Positions 11,160-22,452 of a DNA stretch of 64,000 nt are shown piece after piece. Every line of letters starts with the position of its first letter. Position 1 is the first letter of the stretch. The notes under the pieces were generated by a model that searched no databases, was not told where the DNA came from, and saw only the letters and a program-made list of their open reading frames with translations. Source of the stretch: Neonectria sp. B-13 (Eukaryota > Ascomycota > Sordariomycetes > Hypocreales > Nectriaceae); assembly GCA_002682825.1 (NCBI GenBank), contig NOKP01000063.1, positions 3,226-67,225 of the forward strand, given 5' to 3'. The translations under genes were made by a program, and so were the position numbers.

Positions 11160-12030
11160 GTAAGATTGTTAGGTCTATAACTGTATCTAGGTATAGAGCG
11201 TCATCGAAAGCGACCAATCCAAACATAGTGGTCGCATGAGCACAAGCGGTGAAGCATCCGAAGACTCGATTGTTGTGGTTATTGTTGTCATTGTTTTCAT
11301 TTATGCGTCCCGGCTCTTGTCAAACTATCCCACCTTGTAAGTTTTGCCATTCGTCAGATGACTGATTGAGTAGGTCAAGTAAGATCCTGAATGTATTTCC
11401 ACACCCCGGCTTCATTGTCAAGACCGTCAAAAGCGGCGGCCGCCACTTGGTGATAAATTCGGTGGCTTGCGAGGATTGGATGGACTTGCATCGGGGTTGG
11501 ATCGCTTAGCCGAGGACCCAACGGACTAATTATGTGGTACCGTACGCCACTGTGGCTTCCCTGAAAGCTCGGATAGTCCCTTATTCGTGACGAATATGAT
11601 CCTTCGGCTTAATATCTGCCGACCATGCGGACGCCCCATCGACGTTGCAGTCTGAGGAACGAGCTGCGCAACCCTCTTCACGGGAGGTATCGGTGCATCG
11701 AGCAATTTTATATGGATTCAACTCCGTTCACACCATCCATCGGTAGGTAGTCCTCGATTCAGACACTGGTTGTCGCATCCAGTTACTCTCAGTCGGGTTG
11801 TCCCTGACTCCCTGACTCCCTGACTCCCTGACTCCCTGACTCCCTGACTCCCTGTCCCCCACCCCCGCTTTCATTGTGTTCTAACAATCTCCCCAGAAGA
11901 GAATGCAGTCGAAACGAGGGCTTCAGGCCAGGGTTTAAAGGCGCCTGCATCGTATGTTACACTCCGCTCTGCAGTAGCTCCAACCTACTGTCAACCGTTG
12001 TTCCAGCTGACGAGGTCCCTCGACGTGAAG
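11160..12030. other. Intergenic before the Zn2Cys6 regulator
   Basis: No complete gene. It contains an 8-bp minisatellite (11801-11854). An upstream exon of the regulator probably ends at 11951, where GCATC is followed by a GTATGT donor; an intron 11952-12030 with a GCTGAC branch site would join it to the zinc-cluster exon. Confidence 0.45.
11801..11854. repeat. 8-bp minisatellite (TCCCTGAC)n
   Basis: Six perfect head-to-tail copies of TCCCTGAC (11801-11848) plus a partial seventh, directly upstream of the regulator coding region. The unit length is not a multiple of three and contains TGA, so it cannot be coding over its length. Confidence 0.95.
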
Positions 12031-14117
12031 TTGCACGCGATGCAAGCAGCGCAAGTCCAGATGTAACCGTAGGATGCCAACTTGCAAGCCATGCGAGGAC
12101 GCCCAGGTTATTTGCGAGTATCTCACTCGCAGGAGGCCTGGGTTCGCGGCCGGCCACCGCCAGGTTCTCGAGTTTAGGATACGTTCGTCATCCCTTCTCT
12201 CCAAACCCGTCCTCTCATCGTCTTTATGTACACGTAGACCTGACCGCCATGGGCGCTTCGACTGATTAGTGAAAAATCACTTTAGAGGAATTGGAGACCG
12301 AACTTCGGAAATTGCGCGCCAGACCTGCGACTGAGGAACGCCCGGGTCTTATCCAAGCAGTTCCTGGGGTAGAACCGGGACCTCCAGACCGATCCGTGCC
12401 CTTGACTGAAATTCAAAGTCAAACACCTACTTCAACGCTTGGCTACCGTCACCAACAAGAATTGCCAAACCCAACTGACAGGGTTTTCCAAGCAACATTT
12501 TCACGTACAAGCGAGATCGTGGAGCGGAAACCGCCGCTCGATCTCGTCGTCTCATCCGTTTCCATCTTCTTCCGGCACATTCACCCTTGGTTTCCCTTTC
12601 TCGACGCACAGCACATCTTGACTGAGCTCGCCAACATGAGGGAGCCTTCTCTTCTTCACCTCGCAATATTTGGAGCTTCACTGCCGTTCTTGTTTGACTC
12701 GCGGCTCGACCAGATAACGAGCGATTCGTTCTGGAAGTACACGAAACGGCGCATATTCGTCGAAACTGCCGAGGAACCGTCTTATGCGTCGCTTGAGGCC
12801 TCTACAATCCTAACACTTGACCTGTCAGGGATGACAAACGGACCACAGCTCTCTGGGCGCCTGGCAGTCATTACCAAGCTTGCACACCACCTGAGAACGG
12901 TAGGCGAACTTATCCTGAGGCCGTCGGTGCAGGCGGACGAGCAAGACGTCCAAATCAGCAGGCCAAGCTCCACACAGCAAGCCAGGCTGTTCTGGGCCAT
13001 TTACGCTTTGGATTCCTTCATCTCCATCACCACCAGCCAGCCTCCGGATCTTGGGGAACATAACTTGCGGTACTTCTTGTTGACGCGAGATGTGGCATGG
13101 GAAAGCGATTGGAGCGATCAACATCAGTCTTGGTCGAACCCACACAACTCGTCTAGGTCGCCCGCTCTGCAATTTCTTTACCTGTTGAAGCTCTTGGATA
13201 TCTCCAGGGAAGTTCACAGAGTCTACTTGGAGTATATAATTCTCCCGGAAGAAGACGATGTCCAGGCGGCTCGTTGGCTCGAGATATTTACCGAGTATGC
13301 CGAGGCTCCTGAGATGTGGCTTCAGAGATTGCCAAGCAGTATGCGTGTCGGTGTTGACTCTTCGACTCAGGCAAGTCAATACATCCCGAGGGTACCGTCT
13401 ATCGTTGTCATGCAACATGCGTATGGCCACGCCCTGACAATATACTTAAATGGACTAATCGAGTTCTGCAATCAACCGTCTCTCGTATCGCATATCTTCA
13501 ACGTCCAGCAAGGCGCTCAAGACAGATGTACCAAGAGCGTCAAAGTCATCGCCGATATTGCATCACGCTTTGTGGATGCGATGGGTGACCAGATCGGATG
13601 GCCGTTCGCCTGGTCGATGTGGATAGCCGCTCGGTATCTCCTGGTCGCGGCTTTTCACAATTCGGCTGCCTTACAACCACAGTTCCAGGCGCTCCTAGCT
13701 TACATCTACAAGATGGGAAAATACTGGCAGATCAGCAAGAAGTACTGGTGGCTTCTAAGCCGAGCTGAACATGCCCTCAACCACTGGTATGCGACGGGGA
13801 GAAAGGATACGCCCAGCATTTTGACCTCGATCGTCGACTTGCGGGTTCCGACATCAGATCTAGAAGATCAATTTCGAGTTGACCCTGTCTTGTCACGTCG
13901 GACAGGGTCTGGAGATGCATACGCAAGCTATAGCAACGTGTCGTCGACTGACGGGACCGGCCCGGCTGGGATGGAGGCAGTCAACTTCAACTTTTCTGAC
14001 GAGTCTGTGTTTGGATCGGCGGGGTACCTTTCGGAAACTTGGTTCAACATGCCTTTATCTGCGTTGTCTGCTTATGAGCAATTTCCTGGGGACAATGGAA
14101 ATAGCGAAGGGGCTTGA
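12031..14117 (+). CDS. Zn(II)2Cys6 transcription factor with fungal-specific domain; N-terminus unresolved
   Basis: The DNA-binding exon starts at 12031, just after an AG acceptor, and reads CTRCKQRKSRC then PTCKPCEDAQVIC, giving the spacing C-x2-C-x6-C-x6-C-x2-C-x6-C. A second intron must join it to the long frame that is open from about 12286 to 14117 and begins with a coiled-coil ELETELRKL. Two splice choices fit: donor 12183 with acceptor ending 12285, or donor 12164 with acceptor ending 12287. The long part (about 610 residues) holds the fungal-specific middle domain, with RLFWAIYALDSF near 12990-13020. An in-frame upstream exon ending at 11951 has no visible ATG, so the start is not settled. 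It converges on the GH78 gene 124 bp away and is the intact relative of the remnant at 5.0-6.0 kb. A role in controlling the neighbouring glycosidases is inferred. Confidence 0.8.
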
Positions 14118-14241
14118 GCGTTCACATCTTAGCTGCGCAGGTGTCTTGGAAAACTCCCCATGTTCTATGAAATGTGCGGAAGCCAAAAAAGGGCAACACC
14201 ATGGTGGAACATCTATCTCTATCTTCAGGGTTTCTATTTAG

Positions 14242-16689
14242 CTATAACTTGGCAAGAAACGTCATGCTACTGGTGCTCTCTATCAGTCGTGTGGGCTCGC
14301 CAGGGAGCGAGACATACACTGGAATACTGGCGTTCTTCTCCATCTCGAAACTCAGCGTAATTGTGGTGGCTTTTGTCGAAGCGTCAGTCTTCCATAGAAC
14401 CCGCATAACTCCCATCACCTGGCCATCGACCATGCTCATGGGGACAGTCGCCGAGAACTCAGTGAACAAGCTAATCCGGGGGCGGAACGAGACGACAGTC
14501 CATCCGGCTTCCAGTGGCCGCAGGCCCGCCACCTCGGCCATGAACTCATGGATGGGTGCGCTGCCCCAGGCATGGCAATCCGACCGTTGCGAGACGCTGT
14601 CCTCCTCCCACGTCGTGACGCCAAGCTCGAGCTGCTTCTGCCACGGCTTCCAGAATTGGTGGAAGAACTCGTCATATAGGGTACCTCCCGCGACGCTGAG
14701 CGCCCGGAGGGTGTAGAATGCCATGGATAGGGAGGCCGGAACAAACTTCGAGCCCGTACCTAGGCATCGTCGAAGAAGTTCCTGGCCCTGCTCCGAGCTG
14801 ACGGCGCCGCTGAGCACCGCCCAAACCTGACCGTGCTGGCTGTAGTCTGTGGCTTTGTCCGCGTGCGACGCCAGGCTATCTGTGAAAAACTCGCCGTCAA
14901 AGCAGTGGACTTGAACGGCCTGGATAATGCTGTTGGCCCTGCTTATATACTCTTCGGCGACGCTGGGCCTTCCCAGCGTAGATAGTACAGCAGCTGCGCT
15001 CTTCAGAGTATACGCGTACAATTGATTCGTGTATGTCGAGATGTTTGTCCGCTCGGCGGCAGGAGGGATTCCGTACGGCCGCCACTGTTCGGCCCAGTCG
15101 ACAAAGTTCCAAATGCCGGGCCTCGATTCGGAGATTACGAGCCCCAGATCAGGGTCGATGCGGGAATCGAAATACCCTAGCACAGCATCTACCACCGGAA
15201 GGAATTTCTTAATGAATTTCAGATCATTAAAGAAGCTATGGTGATCGACCAGCATAAGGACCCAGTAGAGGGAAAAGTGTGGGATAACCTGGGGTCGATG
15301 CGAAGGAGCTCGACTGCAGGTCAAGCCCGTTATAGTCTGAAACGAGTTGTGAATCTGCATGATGGCTTGTCTGGCAAGACGGTCGTCGCCGGAGGTGTAG
15401 TACGTGAAGAGGATCGAACTGCGCGTATCCATTGCATATTGGAGCTGTTCATATAAAGGGCAGTCCTCGTAGCAGTCGTGCATGCAATTCTCAAGCGTTC
15501 TCACACTCGTCTTCCAGAGCTTCTCCGGCGTGTCGTCTCCTGGTACTTCAATGCTGGCCTTGACATTCAGGGGATAGTTGGCCGTCTCGACGTCGAAGCC
15601 TAGAAGAACGAGCTCCGACGAGGCGACTTCGATGTAAAGCTGGATGAAGCGGAAGGTACGCCAGTGAAATGGGGCGATGATCTCTTCTTCGGACTCGTTC
15701 TCGTTGTACTCCGGGGGATCAACCGCCCTCGGCCCCTCAAAATCGTACTCGTCCTTCGGCCCATACAGAGACTTAGTGTCATCGAGACGGTGCCCCTTGG
15801 TCCTCAGATAAGGAATTAACCGCGGCTCGTCCTCGTAGCTTTCCGAGTAAGTAATGGTGAGTCGGGCCCCAGATGAAGACGGCCGCTTGAAGCGGATCTT
15901 GATGAAGGCAGTGATGTGCGTGGGGGCTTCAAGATCAAGCCGATGAGTTGAATTTGGCGGAAGATGCAAGCTTTTGGCGACTGAGCCCTGAGATGCCAAC
16001 GTAGCCTGCCATTCCTCTGCAAGCAAGGAACTTTGGACTTTCCGGACTCCCCGGAATTGAACCTTTTTGCCCCTCATAGCTGGGATGAGACGGGGTGAAA
16101 GATGCCAGTAAGTGGAGTTGCCGGTCGAGACGCGGACTTCTGTAGGCTGCGCCGGGACCCAGCACATCGTCTCGCTTTGATCGCCTCTGCAGACACGCTC
16201 ATAGACGTGGAGGAAGTCATCTTCGATCTCGTCCACCCTTAGGGCCCTCACGGGATCGATCATTGTCTCCCATGATGCTCCGCTCAGGATAAGGTCGGCC
16301 CATTGAGAATCAGGCTCCGCTGGTACAACTCTTAAACCACCGACTGGGAGTCTAGGAAATGATGGCGCATAGCAAGTACTATAGAAGTATCGCAGGACTA
16401 AGATGGCAATTTTGTTCTCCCCAGGCCGCAGGTAAGGCCCAATATCGACTTGGTCATAGAACCAGAGATACCTATCGCCCTTGACAGGGCCAAAACTAAC
16501 GAGGCGCTGGTTAACGTAGAGCTTATACCGAGTATCTGCTGTAATGTGAATCGGCAGAGAGGCAGGAGGCTGGCCGTCGAAAGCAATGCTTTTCCTGAAG
16601 TGAACGAACAGGCCGGCGGTGTCTTTTCGGGCTTCGGAGAAAGAAGGATGCCACATCCAGGTACTGTCGACCTGGAGCCCGGGTGTCAT
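14242..16689 (-). CDS. GH78 alpha-L-rhamnosidase, intracellular
   Basis: Single exon, 815 residues from the ATG at 16689. The upstream in-frame extension starts only at TTG, so the ATG is preferred. No signal peptide is visible, so it is probably cytosolic. N-terminal beta-sandwich regions include the carbohydrate-contact segment FGPVKGDRYLWFYDQVDIGPYL (read here in parts FGPVKGDRY and DQVDIGPYL). The (alpha/alpha)6 barrel shows ENCMHDCYEDCPLYEQLQ and MDTR around residues 402-423, where the catalytic acid is expected. EEDSVSQRSDCHAWGSAP lies near residue 720. The enzyme hydrolyses terminal alpha-L-rhamnose from flavonoid or saponin glycosides, or from pectin-derived oligomers. It shares a 670 bp divergent promoter with an MFS sugar transporter and converges on the regulator, an arrangement that suggests uptake followed by intracellular derhamnosylation. 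Confidence 0.9.
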   Translation of the reverse strand: MTPGLQVDSTWMWHPSFSEARKDTAGLFVHFRKSIAFDGQPPASLPIHITADTRYKLYVNQRLVSFGPVKGDRYLWFYDQVDIGPYLRPGENKIAILVLRYFYSTCYAPSFPRLPVGGLRVVPAEPDSQWADLILSGASWETMIDPVRALRVDEIEDDFLHVYERVCRGDQSETMCWVPAQPTEVRVSTGNSTYWHLSPRLIPAMRGKKVQFRGVRKVQSSLLAEEWQATLASQGSVAKSLHLPPNSTHRLDLEAPTHITAFIKIRFKRPSSSGARLTITYSESYEDEPRLIPYLRTKGHRLDDTKSLYGPKDEYDFEGPRAVDPPEYNENESEEEIIAPFHWRTFRFIQLYIEVASSELVLLGFDVETANYPLNVKASIEVPGDDTPEKLWKTSVRTLENCMHDCYEDCPLYEQLQYAMDTRSSILFTYYTSGDDRLARQAIMQIHNSFQTITGLTCSRAPSHRPQVIPHFSLYWVLMLVDHHSFFNDLKFIKKFLPVVDAVLGYFDSRIDPDLGLVISESRPGIWNFVDWAEQWRPYGIPPAAERTNISTYTNQLYAYTLKSAAAVLSTLGRPSVAEEYISRANSIIQAVQVHCFDGEFFTDSLASHADKATDYSQHGQVWAVLSGAVSSEQGQELLRRCLGTGSKFVPASLSMAFYTLRALSVAGGTLYDEFFHQFWKPWQKQLELGVTTWEEDSVSQRSDCHAWGSAPIHEFMAEVAGLRPLEAGWTVVSFRPRISLFTEFSATVPMSMVDGQVMGVMRVLWKTDASTKATTITLSFEMEKNASIPVYVSLPGEPTRLIESTSSMTFLAKL

Positions 16690-17359
16690 GATGATCGGCC
16701 AAGAGGGCAAAGGGTCTGGTTGAGTGAGGGTGATTTAAAAAGCAGAGACAAACCTCGACTTCCCAGGATGAGATGACTTTACAGAGAAAAACCATAGTGT
16801 TGATAGAAGAGTTAGAACAAAGGGGTCTGTCTGAGGTCTCGTAATCTTGGTGGAGCTGCCGGTGTTTGTTGCGCCGACGTTACTTCCGTGGTGCTCTCAG
16901 TGCATGTCTGTGTCGAAGGTCAGTGGTCAGACATGAACTAAAGCCAAGATCTACGTGCATTGCCAAGATGATTTATTAGATAGCAATATTATGGATGGAC
17001 AAGGGGTCTGATGACCATGACCCTGACTCGAACGCATCCAATCAGGCTGTCCGACCCTGACCGACAGATGGGGCGATCGGAGTATGTTGGTCCTAGTCCT
17101 GACATTAGCCTCCACCCCAGACTTTGCATGGTAGAGCTGCGGGGACCCCAGAAAATTCGTTCCATCTCGATCCGAGAGTCTGGTCACAGTATGAAGTCGG
17201 GTATGGGGAAACAGAAAGCTAAGTCAGAGTTGGACTTGTATATAATTGGGTTGTCCCCAAACGACGTTCTCGTTCCCTACTACTGCCTACTGCCTTCAAG
17301 CTTCAAGCCTCTCGTCCCTTTCGTTATCTTTCGGATCACGCGAAGCCGTAGAAGTAAAC
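16690..17359. promoter_or_regulatory. Shared divergent promoter of GH78 and MFS transporter
   Basis: The 670 bp between two divergent starts should drive both genes. TATATAA at about 17237-17243 lies about 120 bp before the transporter ATG. Several CGG/CCG triplets (for example around 17050-17080) are the kind of half-site Zn2Cys6 proteins bind, but no spaced pair can be singled out. Confidence 0.55.
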
Positions 17360-19139
17360 ATGCTCGGGATCGACCTTACCACATCTTGCTCGCTGGTCAT
17401 CGCCCTTGGAGGGTACGTGAGACCCGGGGAACCTCTCTTTTGTCCAAGATTGACGGACGCAGCTAACAAGAGGTGACACAATATAGGCTGGTGTACGGTG
17501 TCGACACGGGAATCATTGCCACGACCATCGCCCATGATTCCTTCAAGTACTACATGTATGGTCCGGAGGGATCCAATTCCGCACTGACCGGAGCTATCGT
17601 CTCGTGCTACTACGCCGGCAACTGCTTGGGTAGTTTCGGCTGCGGCGCCCTCATGGACAAATGGGGCCGCAAACGCCTGGTGTTCTCGTCAACCTTCTTC
17701 GCCATCATAGGAACCGCCATTCAAGCCGGCTCTGTCAATGTCGGCATGATGATCGCTGGACGCGCCATTGCCGGCTTGGCCACTGGCGCTTTGCTGACAG
17801 TCGTGCCCGTCTACATCGCTGAGCTGGCCCCTCCCGAGAACCGAGCCTACCTCGTCGCCCTGAAGGGTCTGTTGACCGCCATCGGCTATTTGGTCGCGAA
17901 TTGGATCGGATATGCCGGCTCTTTTGCCGCTGGGAGCGCTCAATGGAGGATCCCACTGGCGATGCAAATCCCGCCGGCGGTGGCGCTGCTTATCCTGACC
18001 ATTTTCCTTCCCAACTCTCCCCGTTGGCGTAAGTTGGCGCCCCATTCACTTCCCATGAAACCAACGTCGTACTGATTAGGGTGGCAGTCGTCTCCAAAGA
18101 CCGCTACGAAGACGCCCACAAGGTCGTATCCAGGCTTCATGCAAAGAGGGGAGAGGAGTTCATCAACAAGGAAATGGATGAGATTCGGGAGCAACTGGCG
18201 CTCGAGGCAGCCCAACGCAGTCAGTCCAGCTGGGCTGAGCTATTTTCTCTCCGATACGCGCGTCGTCTTTTGCTGGCCTGTTTCATTCTTAACATGACCA
18301 AGCTCTCAGGGGGTACGCTATAACATGACCCTGCTAATTCTCACTTATAAAACTTTGGTGCTGACAGTCTTGTTCCTGTTTAGGTGGCGTTGTTCAGAAT
18401 TACCAGTCACTCTTTTATGCTGGTCTCGGTTTTGAGGGAAGAACGATACTTTTTATTAGCGGTTGCTACGGCTTCATGGGTGTCATCGGGCAGGTTGCCA
18501 ATATGCTGTGGGTGTCGGATAAGTGGCCGCGGGTGCGCACCATGTGTAAGTCCTACCCCCTCCGGCGCACTAACAAACTTGCTTTTGCTTCGATGCCGAT
18601 TATTTGCTGATAGATAGTAAAACGTAGGTATCGGATCGGTCGTCCTCGCAACTTTCCTCGTCTTGCTCGCCATCATGTCCCGCTTCTTCGGAGACGGCAG
18701 CAACACAGCCGGGGCCGGGGCGGGCGTGGCCTTCATCTTCCTCTACTCAGGCAGCTACGCCGTCTTTTTCAACAGCACCGTCTGGGTCATCGTCGCCGAG
18801 ATCTTTCCCCAGCACCTCCGCGGCACCGGCAGCTCGTTCGCCGTTTTCTCCATGTCCGTCACCAACATTTGGCTCTCTCAGGCTACGCCCATCGCGTTCG
18901 AGGCGCTCGCGTGGAAGTTCTATTTTGTCTTCATTGCCCTCAATATCGTTGCTGTCTTTGTCTACTGGTTTTGGCTACCAGAGACGAATCAGCTTACGCT
19001 TGAGGAAATTGCTGGCGCCTTTGGAGACGATATCGTCAAGAGGAACAAGCTGGAGGACATTGTCGAGGACGAAAAGAAGGATAACACTGCGATTGAGGTT
19101 GAACAGGCTGGAGCCAAGCATGTCTCCCAGCAGGCCTGA
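17360..19139 (+). CDS. MFS sugar transporter, 12 transmembrane helices
   Basis: Five exons: 17360-17412, 17487-18028, 18088-18312, 18384-18545 and 18628-19139. The introns are 59-82 bp and phases agree, giving 497 residues. Sugar-porter marks are GVDTG in helix 1, DKWGRKR in the helix 2-3 loop, SPRW at the end of helix 6, and PETNQLTLEEI after helix 12. The cytosolic tail is acidic and lysine-rich. It should import a mono- or oligosaccharide by proton symport through the plasma membrane. The divergent neighbour is an intracellular GH78 rhamnosidase, so rhamnose, a rhamnosylated oligosaccharide or a glycoside is a reasonable guess for the substrate, but specificity cannot be read from the motifs. 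Confidence 0.9.
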
Positions 19140-20056
19140 GCGGGTGAAGCTGGGCTCTTCCAGTCTGGTCTGTTGCCCTCTTTATTTGGCCTCAAATATG
19201 TCGGACTGGGGTCAACGATCATGTCAGGGATCCTTTGGCTTTTCGGACATGATCAATTCGCCGAAGAGAGCAGACTCCTGCTGAGGTATGCAACTATTAC
19301 ATTCGAGCCTTATGGTCTGGAAATAGGGTTACAGACAGAGAAATTATTATATTTTATCTACTAGTTGTATCATATATTAAAGTTATGTCTTAACCCTGAT
19401 TAATTTCACTTTATCTTTAACGAGCTTTATCATATTCTGAACTCTATCTTATCTTTTACACTCCTAGCTATTTTAACTTTTCTCCAACCTTGTCTATTTT
19501 GTTACCTCGAGACTCCAATGCTCTGACTAATGAACTAGTTTGCTGTAATACCGATTCTGTGATCTGACAGATTCAACGAACTTGATGGTTAACGCGCGCG
19601 TGTTGTGGGTCTGCCGCCGGATCTGGGGAGGTGACACAGTGCGGTGGTTGAAATCTCACAGTCTCTCTGAAGCCAACCATTGGTATCCTAAACTTCTTCC
19701 CCCTTGAGTCAACTGGGCCTGGAACGTGCTGAGCTTTAAGTTAGTACCTTTGTACTTTCTAGAATTCTTCCAAGTGCCTTGAGTCTGATCACCCTTGCCT
19801 CCGAATTACATGCATGCAAGGTCCCAGCGTCACGAGGTACAGTGATGTATTTCAAGTTGTTGACCAGTACATGGGCTCAAGAAGTAGTGCATCAATTGCA
19901 AAAAGCCAAAAACCAGGCCTTTGTACGCAACAGGACCCTTAGTTCATATTCATGTGTCGATAACCAACTGATATGCCCTTACAAGGGGATTGGGAGCCGA
20001 ACATAACCGATATCTCAACAAGAACTAACAATAAGCCCTCGGACACAACCCCTATC
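19140..20056. other. Intergenic between convergent transporter and regulator
   Basis: No gene. An AT-rich patch at about 19330-19500 carries TA-rich sequence resembling mild RIP damage or a 3' flank. The rest is unremarkable. Confidence 0.4.
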
Positions 20057-21943
20057 CTAAACCAGCAACACGAAATGTTCCAAACTGCTAAAGCAAGCCG
20101 TAAAATCCCAAGTGTCGACGTCCACAGCGTTCCTGTTCCTCCAAACATTCTCCATGATCTCTAGCGCCTTCTGGATGGTCCCAAACACCCGCAACGGCAC
20201 TAGCACCTCGACCATGGAGCGAAGGAGGCCCTCTTGACTGGGCTCCACAAGGCAACCAGTGATGCAGAATGGCCAAGCCATCGTTCGCAGCAGCGCCGGC
20301 GCCGGCATCTGCGCTAACAACTCCAGGGTCCGTTCCACGTTCTCCCGGATGCTGGCGCTGCCTGGCTGCCACCCGGACACGACGACGGAGAGGTAGAGAA
20401 GCGTAGCATGGGCCCAGATGCGCGTGACGAAGGCGCTGCCGCCCCCGGGCATAGACGACAACTGACTGTTGTAGAGGGCAAACGTGTCGACCGGGTTGGC
20501 CGCCTTAGGTATGTTTGCTGCGGCGTCAATGCGGGCGAGGTTTTCGAGCACCACCTGCTTGATTACCATCGCGCGCGCGACTAGCTCCATCATGTCGAGC
20601 CGGCCAGCCTTTCTGAGCGACTTTTTCCACGCGTTGAGCGCTGCTGTCTCCCCAATCTGCAGCATCACCCAGTTCTCGCAGCCGACAAATTCTTCGAGGT
20701 TCAGAGGGACTTGCCGGTTGGGACTGCCGCCATTCGTCAGCAATCGAGTGTGAAATTCATGTAATCCAGGTGGTTCCTCGAGACATGTGCTGGCGATGAT
20801 GTCGTCAACGATTAGGAGCGCCGAGAAGAAACGGAAAGCTGCTTGGTCGGAGCTCCAGACCCGGCTCTGTTGAGGTGTCGGCGTCCAAGGCGGCTTTCCC
20901 ATCTTGTTCAAAATATCACGGAAAGTAGGAAGATGCCCGTTCGCTCCGATGCCGTTAATGCCATCCCCTCCATCCTGGAGGATCTGCCTGAAGAGCACCA
21001 TGGCCGCATTGAGATGCGTTTGGCAATTCTCGAAGTTGCTGACACTGGTTTCGAATCGCTGTAGCTGGATAACGCTCCCCATGATCCGAGAAGTCTCAAC
21101 TATGTGGTCTCGAGTGTTGCTGGACCTGACTTCCAGGAGGTTACGCTGAAGCATCTTGAAGGTCGCATCCGTCTGCGTCAGAAGCTTCTCCCAGGCGAGC
21201 GTCTTGCACAATTCATGACCTGTGGTGGTGCTGTCCAAGGCGACAGAAAAGAAATAAGCGCTCAGACAAAGAGTTGTGTGCCACATGGCGTTGCTACACA
21301 TGATGAGCTGCATGACCCAGCTACGCCCTCCTTCGAGCAGCGGGGGTCTGTAGAAGGGGAATAGGAACGGGAAAAAGTGATCCAAGTAAAACGTCACCAA
21401 GCCTTGGTTGACTACTTGGTCATCTGACGCCTGATCAACCGGGTTGTCTGCAAATAGAGTGTCCGACCCATTCCATCCAGGAGATGTCGCAGCCGAGCTA
21501 TGATGGGCATTGGCGTGGCTCGTTAAGGTTGCGTAGTCATCAGACCATGTATGCGCAAAGGAAGATCGACTAGGAGCGGGTGACGGATCGTCGCCGAAGC
21601 GTGGATACGAAGCTGGCTCGCTTCGCCTGCTGGGGCTTCCCCATGAATCAAACTCGGCGCCGGAGAAGTGGGCGGCGTGCTTGTTCAGAGGTCCGGAGGT
21701 CACGGGGGTTTCCACGGCGTCCATCAGTTGGGCCCCGCGGCGGCGCGCGGCAGCACTCCTGAGCTCGCGCTTGACCTCTTCAGCCTTTTTCTTCTGCCCA
21801 TCTGCCCCGTCCATCCATCCCGGCTTCTCGTCGTCGTAGTAGCAGGTGATTTGCAGCGTCGAGCAGCCTCTGCACACCGGTTGCACCTCGTCGCACTTTT
21901 TGCGCCGTAAACGGCAGGTCCAGCAGCCGTCAGAGCTCTTCAT
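20057..21943 (-). CDS. Zn(II)2Cys6 transcription factor
   Basis: Single exon, 628 residues from the ATG at 21943; the longer frame upstream begins at TTG. The zinc cluster is at the extreme N-terminus (Cys7, 10, 17, 24, 27 and 34, in GCWTCRLRRKKCDE and CRGCSTLQITC), followed by a DEKPGWMDG linker and a basic helical region RELRSAAARRR. The rest fits a fungal-specific regulatory domain of the PF11951 type. The middle (about residues 75-150) is Ser/Pro-rich and low in complexity. It is divergent from the dioxygenase gene across about 510 bp, so control of that gene is the simplest inference. The target pathway is unknown. Confidence 0.87.
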   Translation of the reverse strand: MKSSDGCWTCRLRRKKCDEVQPVCRGCSTLQITCYYDDEKPGWMDGADGQKKKAEEVKRELRSAAARRRGAQLMDAVETPVTSGPLNKHAAHFSGAEFDSWGSPSRRSEPASYPRFGDDPSPAPSRSSFAHTWSDDYATLTSHANAHHSSAATSPGWNGSDTLFADNPVDQASDDQVVNQGLVTFYLDHFFPFLFPFYRPPLLEGGRSWVMQLIMCSNAMWHTTLCLSAYFFSVALDSTTTGHELCKTLAWEKLLTQTDATFKMLQRNLLEVRSSNTRDHIVETSRIMGSVIQLQRFETSVSNFENCQTHLNAAMVLFRQILQDGGDGINGIGANGHLPTFRDILNKMGKPPWTPTPQQSRVWSSDQAAFRFFSALLIVDDIIASTCLEEPPGLHEFHTRLLTNGGSPNRQVPLNLEEFVGCENWVMLQIGETAALNAWKKSLRKAGRLDMMELVARAMVIKQVVLENLARIDAAANIPKAANPVDTFALYNSQLSSMPGGGSAFVTRIWAHATLLYLSVVVSGWQPGSASIRENVERTLELLAQMPAPALLRTMAWPFCITGCLVEPSQEGLLRSMVEVLVPLRVFGTIQKALEIMENVWRNRNAVDVDTWDFTACFSSLEHFVLLV

Positions 21944-22452
21944 CGGACTCAATACTCGGAGCAATCAAGGTTCTGGCAGTGCCGTTGGCAATTGCCATGC
22001 CGATAGCTGGCTCTACGTACATCTTGTAGCATGTTGCCGAGATGATGGGTCGACTTAGGTGCACACAACCGCGCGGCTTCACTCGGCGGGAGAGCACCCG
22101 GATTACAAACCAAGGACGACCGGGGACTATTAAAAGATATGGCTCCACCACGTCACTACGGACGCAGTCACCAAAGCTCATTCGTCGCCCTGTTCCCTCG
22201 GAACGCGCCGTGCGTGGAGGGCGGGCTTCTAATTACGACAATCGCGCGCGGCTCTGAACCTTATGCATGCACCGGCAATACTCTGCCTGACAGAGTAAGA
22301 TACCGGAGCTAACTGAAATGTCAAGCTCAATGAATCTTGCCCAGTATTTGAACCCTGGAGCCCGCCCGAGTTCAGAAAGCGAGGGCTAAGCTGCCTGCCG
22401 CAGACGAACGGTTATCTTGCCATTTCCCATCCCAAATTTCCATCTCTTCACT
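21944..22452. promoter_or_regulatory. Shared divergent promoter, regulator and dioxygenase
   Basis: The 509 bp between divergent starts hold no coding frame with a recognisable product. CGG and CCG triplets are frequent (for example near 22080-22110 and 22160-22250), consistent with zinc-cluster binding, but no motif is decisive. Confidence 0.45.

Noticed and set aside
12825..13430. 201-codon minus-strand frame inside the regulator
   Set aside because: Lies wholly antisense to the fungal-specific domain of the regulator; no domain of its own.
14174..14716. 180-codon plus-strand frame at the GH78 3' end
   Set aside because: Antisense to GH78, which has clear family motifs.
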